Both the position numbers and the translations under genes were made by a program. Positions 20,746-29,117 of a stretch of DNA of 64,000 bases are shown in pieces (positions within the stretch are counted from its first letter, which is position 1; each line of letters opens with the position of its first letter). The notes beneath the pieces were generated by a model. It had not been told where the DNA came from, did no database searches, and saw only the letters and a program-made list of their open reading frames with translations. This DNA is from Microvirga subterranea. GTDB lineage: Bacteria; Pseudomonadota; Alphaproteobacteria; Rhizobiales; Beijerinckiaceae. The stretch covers positions 50,369 through 114,368 of the forward strand of contig NZ_QQBB01000010.1 of the NCBI RefSeq assembly GCF_003350535.1, written 5' to 3'.

Positions 20746-22800
20746 TCAGATGAAGAAGAAGTCGGATGCGGAGAGGGTCGTGCCCTCACCCTTCTGGAGC
20801 TTGAGGGAGGCGATCTCCACCATGGCCTTCGATCCCGACCCGTCCACGTCGAAGTAGAGCTTCTTGGTCCGGGCGTTGTAGATGAAGAAGTCGTCCTTGT
20901 CGGCGGCCTTGTCGCCCACCTTGAAGAAGCTCGCCTTCATCTTCACCGGCTTGTCGAGCGACGCCCCCTTGTTCTTCAGGTACTTGGCGATGGTCTTGTT
21001 GGTGAATGCCGCATCGTCGAACCAGATGCTGTCGTACTTCGGCCCGAAGTCGAGGATCTGGTCCTTGCTCTTGTTGGCGAGGCTCTTGTTCGGTGCTCCC
21101 TTGGCGGTGGTCAGCTTGGTGTCGAACACGAAGGCGTCGCGGCTCGCCGCACCCTTGCCGCCGGTGAGCTTGTCCTTGCCCTCGCCGCCGCCGAGCACGT
21201 CGTTGCCTTCGCCGCCAGTGAGGCTGTCGTCGTCAACGCCACCGAACAGACGATCACGGCCCAGGCCGCCGCCGAGTGTGTCGGCGCCCAGCCCGCCCCA
21301 GAACACGTCATCGCCTGTGGAGCCGGAAGTCGTCTCTCCCCTGACATCGTTGACCGCAACAACAAGGTCCTTCTCGAAGGTGTTGCCGGCCCGGTCCTTC
21401 ACCTGCACCTTGATCGTGTGCGAGGTCGCCTGCTCGAAATCGAGCTTGGAGCCGTCCGCCACCAGGATCTTGTCGCCATCGAGCCTGAAGCGCCCGCCGG
21501 CATTGTCGAGAAGTGTATAGGTGAGCGCGTCGCCGGTGGTGCCGACATTGACGTCCTGCCCGGCGAGGGTGCCCACGGGCATACCGGCGGCAGCCCCCTC
21601 CTGCACCGTGCTGGCGCTGAGCGTGAGGTCGTGCGGCGCCTTCTCCGGCAGGAAGCGCTGCTGGTAGATGTCGAAGTCGCCGCTCTGCTTCGACCCCCAG
21701 GTCACCACCCAGCCACCATCGGCCAAGGCCGTGACCGAAGGAGTCTCCTTCCATCCATTGGGCGTGGTGTTGACGAGGATGTCGACAGGAGAGGCCGCGA
21801 CCCCGTTGCGGTCGAACGCCTGCATGTAGATCTCGTCATTGTCGTCGTCGTCGTACGACGCCCAAACCACCACCCAACCGCCATCCGCAAGCGCCGTCAC
21901 TCTTGAGGTGTATTGCACATCGGCCGTGGTGATGTTGACGAGTTGATCCGCCCCAGAGGCTGGATTGCCGTTGCGGTCGAAGCGCTGCTGAAAGATGCCA
22001 CGGCCATCGCCATCCCCGGAAGACGTCCAGGTGACCACCCAACCGCCATCCGCCAGCGCCGTCACGCTCGGGCTTTCCCGGGCTCGATCAATGCTGGCGT
22101 TGACGAGGCGGCCGGTGTCAAAGACGGCATTGCCGTTGGGGTCGAACCGCTGCTGCAAGATGCCACGCACGTTGTCGTTCAGCCCATAGGATTCCCAGGT
22201 CACCACCCAGCCCCCGCCGGCCAAAGCTGTCACACTCGGGTGACCTAGGGGATAGGCGGCGTGGTTGATGATGCTGTCGGTGGTGGAAGCGGCAGCGCCG
22301 TTGCGGTCGAAGCGTTGTTGGTAGATACTGTAATCGGTGCTGCCCGGCCCGGAGGAATCCCATGTCACCACCCAGCCGCCATCGGCCAATGCGGTCACGC
22401 TCGGCGCTGACTGGGAACCGCCTATCGTGGCGTTGACGATGTTGTCGGCGGTTGAGGCCGCAGTGCCGTTGCGGTCGAAGCGCTGCTGGTAGATGTCATA
22501 ATCGTTGCCGTTCCAGACCTCCCACGTCACCACCCAGCCGCCATCGGCCAGCGCCGTCGCGCTCGGTTTGGACTGACTGTCCGCAGTACCGACATTGACG
22601 ATCTTGTCAGCGATCGAGGCGGCAGTGCCGTTGCGGTCGAAGCGCTGCTGGTAGATGCCCAATCCGTCGCGGCTCGCGTCGTAGGAGGCCCACGTCACCA
22701 CCCAGCCGCCATCGGCCAGCGCCGTCACGCTCGGATCGCTTTGATCCTGGGCAGTCGTGACGTTGATCCGGGTTTCTGAGCCGACTTTATGGATGATCAT
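20746..22800 (-). CDS. RTX protein with seven tandem repeats and a cadherin-like domain
   Basis: 684 residues. GGAAG lies 6 nt upstream of the ATG. Residues about 10-390 are seven tandem repeats of 50-56 residues, each with the core TALADGGWVVTW and a later IYQQRFDRNG. A cadherin-like segment follows (LSASTVQEGAAAGMPVGTLAG ... YTLLDNAGGRFRLDGDKILV), then RTX repeats (GGLGADTLGGG, GGVDDDSLTGG, GGEGNDVLGGG), and a C-terminal module ending ASDFFFI like those of the other two RTX proteins here. There is no Sec signal; type I secretion to the outside is expected. The repeats are often seen in very large alphaproteobacterial RTX proteins; seven copies would suit a beta-propeller. Function unknown; adhesion or polymer binding is possible. 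Confidence 0.88.
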   Translation of the reverse strand: MIIHKVGSETRINVTTAQDQSDPSVTALADGGWVVTWASYDASRDGLGIYQQRFDRNGTAASIADKIVNVGTADSQSKPSATALADGGWVVTWEVWNGNDYDIYQQRFDRNGTAASTADNIVNATIGGSQSAPSVTALADGGWVVTWDSSGPGSTDYSIYQQRFDRNGAAASTTDSIINHAAYPLGHPSVTALAGGGWVVTWESYGLNDNVRGILQQRFDPNGNAVFDTGRLVNASIDRARESPSVTALADGGWVVTWTSSGDGDGRGIFQQRFDRNGNPASGADQLVNITTADVQYTSRVTALADGGWVVVWASYDDDDNDEIYMQAFDRNGVAASPVDILVNTTPNGWKETPSVTALADGGWVVTWGSKQSGDFDIYQQRFLPEKAPHDLTLSASTVQEGAAAGMPVGTLAGQDVNVGTTGDALTYTLLDNAGGRFRLDGDKILVADGSKLDFEQATSHTIKVQVKDRAGNTFEKDLVVAVNDVRGETTSGSTGDDVFWGGLGADTLGGGLGRDRLFGGVDDDSLTGGEGNDVLGGGEGKDKLTGGKGAASRDAFVFDTKLTTAKGAPNKSLANKSKDQILDFGPKYDSIWFDDAAFTNKTIAKYLKNKGASLDKPVKMKASFFKVGDKAADKDDFFIYNARTKKLYFDVDGSGSKAMVEIASLKLQKGEGTTLSASDFFFI
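21695..22760 (-). repeat. Seven in-gene tandem repeats of about 165 bp
   Basis: A segment reading CACCACCCAGCCGCCATC (or close) on the plus strand recurs near 21705, 21869, 22037, 22202, 22367, 22529 and 22696. Spacing is 161-168 bp. Near identity at DNA level in the core of each unit indicates recent duplication or gene conversion; the segments between cores have diverged more. Confidence 0.85.
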
Positions 22801-22867
22801 GGTTTCTTCCGACTAATAATGTGCCTCTGGCCAAGCAAAGCATCGGCTCCTTCGGCCATCCGAGACG

Positions 22868-22896
22868 ATCATAGCAATTACGATACTTTATTACAA
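22868..22896 (-). promoter_or_regulatory. Probable sigma-70 promoter of the seven-repeat RTX gene
   Basis: On the minus strand, TTGTAA (22891-22896) and TATGAT (22868-22873) are separated by 17 bp, in an AT-rich patch unlike the surrounding GC-rich DNA. Transcription would start near 22861, giving a leader of about 60 nt. Confidence 0.55.
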
Positions 22897-22998
22897 TACA
22901 AGTAGGATCATTCTTCGGCAGGACCAGTCTATGCCGCTTGTCGCCCCGAGATCGAAAAGGCTAGGCACCGCAACGTGATCCTCTGCGCCATGCCCCTC

Positions 22999-24831
22999 TC
23001 AGACGACGAAGAAGTCGGCTGCGGTGAGCTTGAGGTTCTTCGAGAGCTTGGCGATCTCCACCGCCTTGCCGGCTCCCGAGCCGTCGGCGTCGTAATACAG
23101 AATGCCGGTCTTCTTGTTGTAGACGAGGTAGTCGTTGCCGTCCTTGGCCTTGTCGGCCACCTTGAAGAACCCCTTCTTCAGCGCCCCGGGCTTTGAGGCT
23201 GAGCCCTTGCCGAGCTTCTTGAACACGGCATTGTCGAGCCAGATCGTATCGTCGGCCACCGAGTAGTCGGTGATCGTGTCGAGGTTCGTCTTCTTGTTCG
23301 GCTTCGTGTCGAACACGAACACGTCCTTGCCCACGCCACCCGTGAGCACGTCCTTGCCGAGCTTGCCCGAGAGCCTGTCGTTGCCGCCGCCGCCCACGAG
23401 CTTGTCGGCCCGATTGGTGCCGACGAGGACGAGGTCCGGCGCTGGATCAGCCACATTGCTCGATGACACGACCCCATCCGAGAACTTGAATGCCTCGACC
23501 CCGGAAACGATGTCCCGCCCGTCACCAGCGGTGCGGTTGTCGAGCACGGTAAATGAGCCATCCTGATTCTTGCTGATCGTGTAATCCGCGCGCCTGCCGC
23601 TGAAATCGGCCCGGTCCTGATCGCCCGCGCCGCCGTCGATCACATCGTTACCCTTGCCGCCCCAGAGCACGTCATTGCCGCCGGCGCCGTTCAGCGTGTC
23701 GTTGTGATAGCCGCCGTCGAGCTTGTCGACGGCCGCCGTGCCGTTCCAGACGAGGCCCGTGACGTGGGCCGGGGCCGAATAATGCTCGGTGATCGTGTTG
23801 TTGGCCGGCTTGTGCTGCGTGGTGTAGTCCGTCCACGAAACGTTGCTCTCCACCATCGGGTTGCCGAAGGAGTAATAGCTCCAGAGGAAGGCTCCCGCGA
23901 GCCACTGCCCGCCATAGTTCTCCATCACGTTGAACAAGGCCGTGTAGCAGTCGACCTGCTCCTGAGGGTCGTATGTGCCGTCGCCGCCGAACCAGCCCGG
24001 ATCCTTGTTCGCGCCGTCCTTGCTGCGATAGCCGACCTCGGTGAAGATCACCTGCTTGCCGTACCGTTCGGACAGCGATTTGTAGTAGTCGACGACGGAT
24101 TTGCCACCGTACAGGTCGTCACGGATCCAGGAGTCGAAATGCGGCTTGACCCAGGCGTCCACGATCTGACCGACGGTCGGGTTGTCGATCCTCGAGGACG
24201 GGATGTAGGCGTCGACGCCGATGAAGTCGACCTTGTCCCAGAACCCGACCTTGACCACCTCGTCATAGGTCGCCGCGTAGGTCACCTTGCCCGAATAGAC
24301 GGCGCGCACGGCGTCGATGATCTCGGCCCATTTCTGGGTATAGGTCTTGCCGTCGCTGGTAACCTTGGTCGGGTTGGTCATGCTGACCATCTCGGTGCCG
24401 ACGCAGATCATCTCGGCGCCGGCGCGCTGCGCCACCTCGGCGTATTTCACCATCATGGCCTTGTAGCTGTCGAACCAGGCTTTGGGATCGCCGGGCTCCA
24501 AGGTCGCGCGCCATTGGCGATCGTCAGTCTCCAGATGGGGCTTGAGCACGACCTTGAGGCCCCGTGCCTTGGCCACGAGAATGGATTGCTCCACCTCCGC
24601 GAACGTGTCGCTCTCGTTATCCCAGGGGTAGTTGACCTTCCAGAGGTTCTGCTTCACCACGCTGCTGAACTTGTTCTCCTGGAAGAAGTTGGGGATAATC
24701 GTGACGGTGTTGGCGCCGGTGGCGATGATCTGGCCCATGGCCACTTGGCCCGTGGCGTCGAGGATCTGCCGGCCCCAATAGGACGGCTGTGTGATGCTCT
24801 CCCACTCGAAGATCTCGCCGGAATTGCTCAT
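22999..24831 (-). CDS. Secreted GH113-like glycoside hydrolase with RTX repeats
   Basis: 610 residues from ATG 24831, chosen for AGGGG 8 nt upstream. Residues about 5-350 form a TIM-barrel glycosidase resembling family GH113 (beta-mannanase type): VLKPHLETDD, E147 in MICVGTEMVSM as probable acid/base and E265 in VIFTEVGYRS as probable nucleophile, with WSYYSFGNP near the end of the barrel. RTX repeats follow (LDGGYHNDTLNGAGGNDVLWGG, shortened here, then GGGGNDRLSGK), and the C-terminal module ends AADFFVV. No Sec signal is visible, so export by a type I system is expected. The substrate, perhaps a beta-mannan or an exopolysaccharide, is inference. It precedes the seven-repeat RTX gene by 198 bp. 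Confidence 0.85.
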   Translation of the reverse strand: MSNSGEIFEWESITQPSYWGRQILDATGQVAMGQIIATGANTVTIIPNFFQENKFSSVVKQNLWKVNYPWDNESDTFAEVEQSILVAKARGLKVVLKPHLETDDRQWRATLEPGDPKAWFDSYKAMMVKYAEVAQRAGAEMICVGTEMVSMTNPTKVTSDGKTYTQKWAEIIDAVRAVYSGKVTYAATYDEVVKVGFWDKVDFIGVDAYIPSSRIDNPTVGQIVDAWVKPHFDSWIRDDLYGGKSVVDYYKSLSERYGKQVIFTEVGYRSKDGANKDPGWFGGDGTYDPQEQVDCYTALFNVMENYGGQWLAGAFLWSYYSFGNPMVESNVSWTDYTTQHKPANNTITEHYSAPAHVTGLVWNGTAAVDKLDGGYHNDTLNGAGGNDVLWGGKGNDVIDGGAGDQDRADFSGRRADYTISKNQDGSFTVLDNRTAGDGRDIVSGVEAFKFSDGVVSSSNVADPAPDLVLVGTNRADKLVGGGGNDRLSGKLGKDVLTGGVGKDVFVFDTKPNKKTNLDTITDYSVADDTIWLDNAVFKKLGKGSASKPGALKKGFFKVADKAKDGNDYLVYNKKTGILYYDADGSGAGKAVEIAKLSKNLKLTAADFFVV

Positions 24832-25060
24832 GGATATGCCCCTGATGTCTCGTGACCGATTGATTGCGGCGCAGCCTAAAGGCCGATTCTTCTGAAAGAT
24901 ATAACATAACGCTTGTATCCCGTCCCTCATCCAGATGGCCTAGCGGCATGGGGACGCGCAGCCTCCGGACTTTCGTTCTCTAAAAAGAACATATCGGTTG
25001 ACATAAAGACCTTCCGGTGCGAAACGTCTGTCGCTGTCCGGCGGCTGCGCCGACGGGGAG

Positions 25061-25113
25061 CCGCGGTGATTTGAGACGAGCAGCTTGCACCGCGTGATCA
25101 AACGCTAAAGCGC
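25061..25113 (+). promoter_or_regulatory. SAM-II riboswitch
   Basis: P1 stem CGCGGT (25062-25067) with ACCGCG (25089-25094). The loop begins with the conserved GATTTGAG, the segment before the P1 3' strand contains GCTTGCA, and the 3' part reads CGTGATCAAA then CGCTAAAGCG. These are the conserved blocks of the alphaproteobacterial SAM-II (metA) element, which represses methionine genes when S-adenosylmethionine is abundant. The first gene downstream is metQ, which fits. The pseudoknot pairing was not fully traced. GGAG follows at 25117-25120 and leads to a possible short ORF (see findings). Confidence 0.82.
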
Positions 25114-25321
25114 CACGGAGCGTACCCCGCCTCGTGGTTCACGAGGGTCGATGTGCCATGACGCGCCGTTTCCGATATCAGCCTTGACGTAAAAGCCACG
25201 GCATCGCCGAGCGGGCGGCTCTTCCGACCGCCGGCACCGATCCTCCTCCCAGACCATCCGAACCACATGTCCGGCTTCGTGTTGACGCCGGAAGACGAAC
25301 CTTGCCCGAAAGACGAAAGCC

Positions 25322-26131
25322 ATGCTTGATCTGACCCGTCGCACCCTCCTGTCCGCCTCCCTGGCGCTGACGACCGTTTTGGCGGCCGCGTTGCCGGCAT
25401 CCGCCCAGCAGAAATCCATCAAGGTCGGCGTCATGTCCGGCGCCGAGGAGGAGGTCGCACAGGTCGTCAAGAAGGTGGCGACCGGCAAGGGGCTGAACGT
25501 CGAGCTCGTGCCCTTCTCCGACTACGCCCTCGTGAACGAGGCGCTGGAGCGCAAGGACCTCGACGCCAACGCCTTCCAGCACAAGCCCTATCTCGACGCG
25601 CAGATCGCGGCGCGCGGCTACAAGATCGTGCCGGTAGGCTTCACCTTCGTGCAGCCCATCGGGCTCTACGCGAAGAAGGTGAAAGGCGTGGCCGATCTGC
25701 CGAAGGGCGCGAAGATCGGCATTCCGAACGATCCGAGCAATGGCGGCCGCGCCCTCAACCTGCTGGCCCAGGAAGGCGTGATCAAGATCAAGGAGGGCAA
25801 GGGCCTGTCGCCGAGCCTCCTCGACATCGCCGAGAACCCGAAGGGCGTGCAGTTCTCCGAGCTCGACGCCGCGCAGCTGCCCCGCGCCCTGCCCGATCTC
25901 GACGCCGCCGTGATCAACACCGACCACGCGCTCAATGCCGGCCTCGACATCCGCAAGGACACGATCGCGGTGGAAAAGCGCGAGGGCAACCCTTATGCCA
26001 ACTTCGTGGCGGCCCGCCAGGGCGACGAGAACCGCCCGGAGATCAAGACCTTCGTGGAATCCTACCAGTCGCCGGAAGTGGCGAAGTTCCTGGAGGAGCG
26101 CTTCAAGGGCGCGATCATTCCGGCCTGGTGA
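25322..26131 (+). CDS. metQ: D-methionine ABC transporter substrate-binding protein
   Basis: 269 residues. N-terminal signal peptide with a twin-arginine-like start (LTRRTLLSASLALTTVLAAA, cleavage near ASAQQ); there is no lipobox Cys, unlike E. coli MetQ. The mature part has the NlpA/MetQ features KVGVMSGAEEE, FQHKPYLD, KIGIPNDPSNGGRALNLL and a late VINTDHALNAGLD. It delivers methionine to MetNI. No metN or metI is beside it, so the transporter must be completed from elsewhere or by a remote paralogue. The SAM-II riboswitch upstream supports methionine as ligand. Only a weak ribosome binding site (GAAAG) precedes the ATG; the frame is closed by a TGA at 25283. Confidence 0.92.
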   Translation: MLDLTRRTLLSASLALTTVLAAALPASAQQKSIKVGVMSGAEEEVAQVVKKVATGKGLNVELVPFSDYALVNEALERKDLDANAFQHKPYLDAQIAARGYKIVPVGFTFVQPIGLYAKKVKGVADLPKGAKIGIPNDPSNGGRALNLLAQEGVIKIKEGKGLSPSLLDIAENPKGVQFSELDAAQLPRALPDLDAAVINTDHALNAGLDIRKDTIAVEKREGNPYANFVAARQGDENRPEIKTFVESYQSPEVAKFLEERFKGAIIPAW

Positions 26132-26155
26132 GGCACGGCCTCAGGGTTGCATCGG

Positions 26156-26184
26156 GCCGGGGCGCATCTGCGTCCCGGCTTTTT
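26156..26184 (+). terminator. Terminator of metQ
   Basis: GCCGGG (26156-26161) pairs with CCCGGC (26174-26179), extended by an inner GCG/CGT stem, then TTTTT. It is 25 bp after the metQ stop and just before the convergent end of ispE. Confidence 0.88.
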
Positions 26185-26194
26185 CATGCGATTC

Positions 26195-27067
26195 CTAGCG
26201 CAGGCTTGTCGCCTTCACCCACCAGCCGGGCCGCTCGCGCCGGATCCGCTTCGCGGCCTCGGCGGAAGCGGTGCAATCGCCGTAGAGGCCGAACACCGTC
26301 GCGCCCGACCCGGACATGCGCGCGAGACGGCAGCCCTCCGTCGCCTCCACAAGCCCGATCACCTCGCGGATGACGGGCTGGACCCGGCAGGCCGGCGCCT
26401 CCAGGTCGTTGCGCGCCACCTTCAGGCGGTCGAGCAGGGACGCTGGCGATGCGCCCTCCATGGCGGGATGCGGCGCTCCCGACAGAACCTGCCCCGCCTG
26501 CAATCCGAGCTCACGGAACACGGCCGGCGTCTCGACCGGCACCCGGGGATTCACCAGGACGCAGAACAGCCGCGGCAGGCCAAGCACGGGATCCAGGGCC
26601 TCGCCGACGCCACGCATCATCCTGGCCCGCGGCTCCAGGCACACGGGCACGTCCGCTCCCGTCAGGCGGGCCGCCTCGCGGACGGCCGGATGGGACAGCG
26701 GGATGTTGTTGAGGCGCGCCAGCAGCCGCAGGGCCGCAGCGGCGTCCGAGGACCCGCCGCCGATCCCGGCTGCAACCGGCAGGCGCTTCATCAGATGGAG
26801 CTCCCCGACCTTGAGGCCCTCTACCCGCTCCGCCAGGAGACGCGCCGCTTTCAGGACGAGATTATCCGCATCATTGCCCGCAAACGCGGCCGTCGGCCCG
26901 GCGATCTTCAGAGCGAGGCCCGGCCCCGGCTCGAGGCGCAGGTCGTCGCCCGTGCCGGCGAAGGCCACGAGGCTTTCGAGATCATGGTAGCCGTCCGCGC
27001 GCCGCCCGAGGACGTGCAGCGTCAAATTGATTTTGGCGGGGGCGCGGGTGGCGAGAGGCTGAGGCAT
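26195..27067 (-). CDS. ispE: 4-diphosphocytidyl-2-C-methyl-D-erythritol kinase
   Basis: 290 residues, normal length. GHMP-family kinase of the MEP isoprenoid pathway that phosphorylates CDP-methylerythritol. [24 protein letters not shown] (start of the shown motif at residue 10) and the ATP-binding glycine loop [17 protein letters not shown] (97-113) are diagnostic; the C-terminal [15 protein letters not shown] is GHMP motif 3. Cytoplasmic. It follows the TPR protein gene on the same strand but is separated by a hairpin, so it probably has its own promoter. Confidence 0.95.
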   Translation of the reverse strand: MPQPLATRAPAKINLTLHVLGRRADGYHDLESLVAFAGTGDDLRLEPGPGLALKIAGPTAAFAGNDADNLVLKAARLLAERVEGLKVGELHLMKRLPVAAGIGGGSSDAAAALRLLARLNNIPLSHPAVREAARLTGADVPVCLEPRARMMRGVGEALDPVLGLPRLFCVLVNPRVPVETPAVFRELGLQAGQVLSGAPHPAMEGASPASLLDRLKVARNDLEAPACRVQPVIREVIGLVEATEGCRLARMSGSGATVFGLYGDCTASAEAAKRIRRERPGWWVKATSLR

Positions 27068-27118
27068 GGCGCTTCCATGCCCGAGAGCGCCGACGATGGG
27101 AAGGGTATCCTCGAAGCG

Positions 27119-27146
27119 AAAGCCCGGCTCAGGGCCGGGCTTTTTT
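27119..27146. terminator. Hairpin between the TPR gene and ispE
   Basis: AAGCCCGGC (27120-27128) and GCCGGGCTT (27134-27142) form a perfect 9-bp stem with a 5-nt loop. It lies immediately after the TPR gene stop on the minus strand (A-tract first, then a short T stretch). The stronger T-run is on the plus strand, where no gene precedes it. Confidence 0.7.
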
Positions 27147-27149
27147 GGT

Positions 27150-28955
27150 TCAGCCGCCGCTCGCGTCGGACTTCTGCTCCGGAGCCGGTGTCGTCGATTC
27201 GGCCGCGGGCTTGGCGGCCTCGTCCAGGCCGTAGTCGATCTTGCGCAGGATCTTCACCAGATCCTCCTGCTCGGGGTTCGAGTCCTTGGCGTGGTTCCAC
27301 TGGAACTTGGCCTCGAGCTGGCGCCCGACCTTCCAATAGGCGTCGCCCAGGTGGTCGTTGATGACCGGGTCGCCGGCCTTCAGCTCCACCGCCTTCTCCA
27401 GCTCCCGGACCGCATCGTCGTAGCGGCCCATGCGGTAATAGGCCCAGCCCAGCGAGTCGATGATCATGCCGTCGCGGGGGGCGAGCTCGACCGCCTTCGT
27501 GAGCATCTTGAAGGCTTCGTCGATGTTCATGTTCTGGTCGACCCAGGAATAGGCCAGGTAGTTCAGCACCTGCGCCTTGCCGGCCGGGAGCGTGTCCGGA
27601 ACCAGCTCCATGGCCTTCTTCAGGTCCGCCTCGCCCTTCTCCCACTGCTTCGAGCGCTCGTAGGAGGTGCCGCGGTAGAAGTAGAGGATCCAATGGCCGC
27701 GATCGGGGGTGCCGATGAGCTCGATGGCCTTGCTGTAGACGTCGGCCGCTTCCGCGAACTGCTTGCGCGAGCGCAGCACGTTGCCGAGCGCCATCACGAC
27801 CTCGACGTCGTCGGGCCGCTCCTTCATGAGGTTCTTGAGATAGACCTCGGATTCGGGGCTTCGGCCCATTAGCTCCAGGTTCTGGCCGATGGCGATGTCG
27901 GCGCTGGCGCGCACGGGAGCATCCTTCGGCACGCGGGTGAAGGCCTCGTTGGCCCGCTCGTACTGCTTCAGGCGCTCATAGACGTCGCCCAGGGTCACGA
28001 GGGCGAGCGGGTGGTCGGGGTTCAGGTCGAGGCCGAGGCGCAGATAGATGATGGCCGTGAGCTCGTCGCCCTGGCTGTTGCCGACGACGCCGAGGCCGTA
28101 GAGTAGCTCCGCCGCCCCGTCCTGGGCCGTCTTGACCATGGGCTCGTAAGGTTTGTTCTCCTCGATGGCCTTCATGGCGGCGCGCACGATGGGATGACGC
28201 GGCACGACCTCGTCGAAGCTCTTGTAGACCGCGAGCGCCTCCTGCTTGCGGCCGCGCTTGGCCAGGAAGCGGCCGTAGGCGTCGACCACCTGGAGGGTGT
28301 TGCGCTCGCCCTCATAGGCCGCCTTGAAGCGCTTGTCGGCCTCGGCGGTGTTGCCCACCACGTCGGCGATCAGGGCGGCGTGGTACTCACGGAACTGGTT
28401 GAAGGCGCGCTCGCTTTTGAGCTTGTCGACCGTCTCGAGAGCCTTCTTGCCGTCCTTGGAGCCCGCATAGGCCCAGGCCGCCAGGAGCGTGGCGGTCAGG
28501 TCGGCCCGGCGCGAGCCCGTGGCCTTCTGGAGCCGGGTGCGCACGTCGGCGTATTTCTGGTTCTTGAGGGAGCGGACGCTCAGGGCGAACTGGGCGAGGT
28601 TGTTCGACGCGTCGCGGGAGGCGAGCCGCTCGGCCGCCTTGAAGGCCTCCGGCATGGAGCCGTTGGCCAGGAACGCCACGAAGGCGCGCTCCAGAAGCTC
28701 CTGGTTGCGCGGATCCTCCTGAATCGCCTCGCGGAAGAAGGTCGTCGCCGCGGCCGTGTCGCGTGCCGAACCGGCCACGTAGGCCGCCAGGAAGTTGCCT
28801 TCCAGGCTCATGGCCGGCCGCAGGGGCTCGTTTGGTTCCGTATTGGCTGCCGCAACGGCTGGCGCAGCCAGGAGGCCGGCCATAGAAAGCAAAAGCGCGG
28901 GCAGGCCCTTGCGGACCGATGACAGTCTGTAGGTTGGCACGAAGCGGGGCTCCAC
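27150..28955 (-). CDS. Exported tetratricopeptide-repeat protein
   Basis: 601 residues. A signal peptide or anchor spans about residues 14-36 ([22 protein letters not shown]). The rest is a long array of TPR-like helical hairpins, clearest in the C-terminal half (for example [24 protein letters not shown] and [33 protein letters not shown], the latter shown as its parts). The type is common in alphaproteobacteria as a roughly 600-residue periplasmic or membrane-associated scaffold of unknown partner. The C-terminal tail is charged and disordered. The start is the most upstream ATG; a later start is possible. Confidence 0.85.
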   Translation of the reverse strand: MEPRFVPTYRLSSVRKGLPALLLSMAGLLAAPAVAAANTEPNEPLRPAMSLEGNFLAAYVAGSARDTAAATTFFREAIQEDPRNQELLERAFVAFLANGSMPEAFKAAERLASRDASNNLAQFALSVRSLKNQKYADVRTRLQKATGSRRADLTATLLAAWAYAGSKDGKKALETVDKLKSERAFNQFREYHAALIADVVGNTAEADKRFKAAYEGERNTLQVVDAYGRFLAKRGRKQEALAVYKSFDEVVPRHPIVRAAMKAIEENKPYEPMVKTAQDGAAELLYGLGVVGNSQGDELTAIIYLRLGLDLNPDHPLALVTLGDVYERLKQYERANEAFTRVPKDAPVRASADIAIGQNLELMGRSPESEVYLKNLMKERPDDVEVVMALGNVLRSRKQFAEAADVYSKAIELIGTPDRGHWILYFYRGTSYERSKQWEKGEADLKKAMELVPDTLPAGKAQVLNYLAYSWVDQNMNIDEAFKMLTKAVELAPRDGMIIDSLGWAYYRMGRYDDAVRELEKAVELKAGDPVINDHLGDAYWKVGRQLEAKFQWNHAKDSNPEQEDLVKILRKIDYGLDEAAKPAAESTTPAPEQKSDASGG

Positions 28956-29117
28956 TCATCGCGACATCTCAAGGGGGGGAGATGTGCGCCAAATCAGGCC
29001 GGAGAATGGCGTCTCGCCGTCGATGCGGCAAGGGGAACATTGCCGCTGGTCGAGGCCTCGTGAATAAATAAGGGCTTGAAAGCTCTCAGGGCGGCCCGGA
29101 ACGGAGCCGCCCCTCCC

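Noticed and set aside
21695..22760. Regular repeats of about 165 bp considered as a CRISPR array
   Set aside because: The repeats are in frame inside a protein, vary in spacing by several codons, and encode a repeated protein unit; no cas genes are present.
24971..25021. TTGACA at 24998-25003 as a metQ promoter
   Set aside because: No acceptable -10 hexamer lies 16-18 bp downstream, so it was not reported as a feature.
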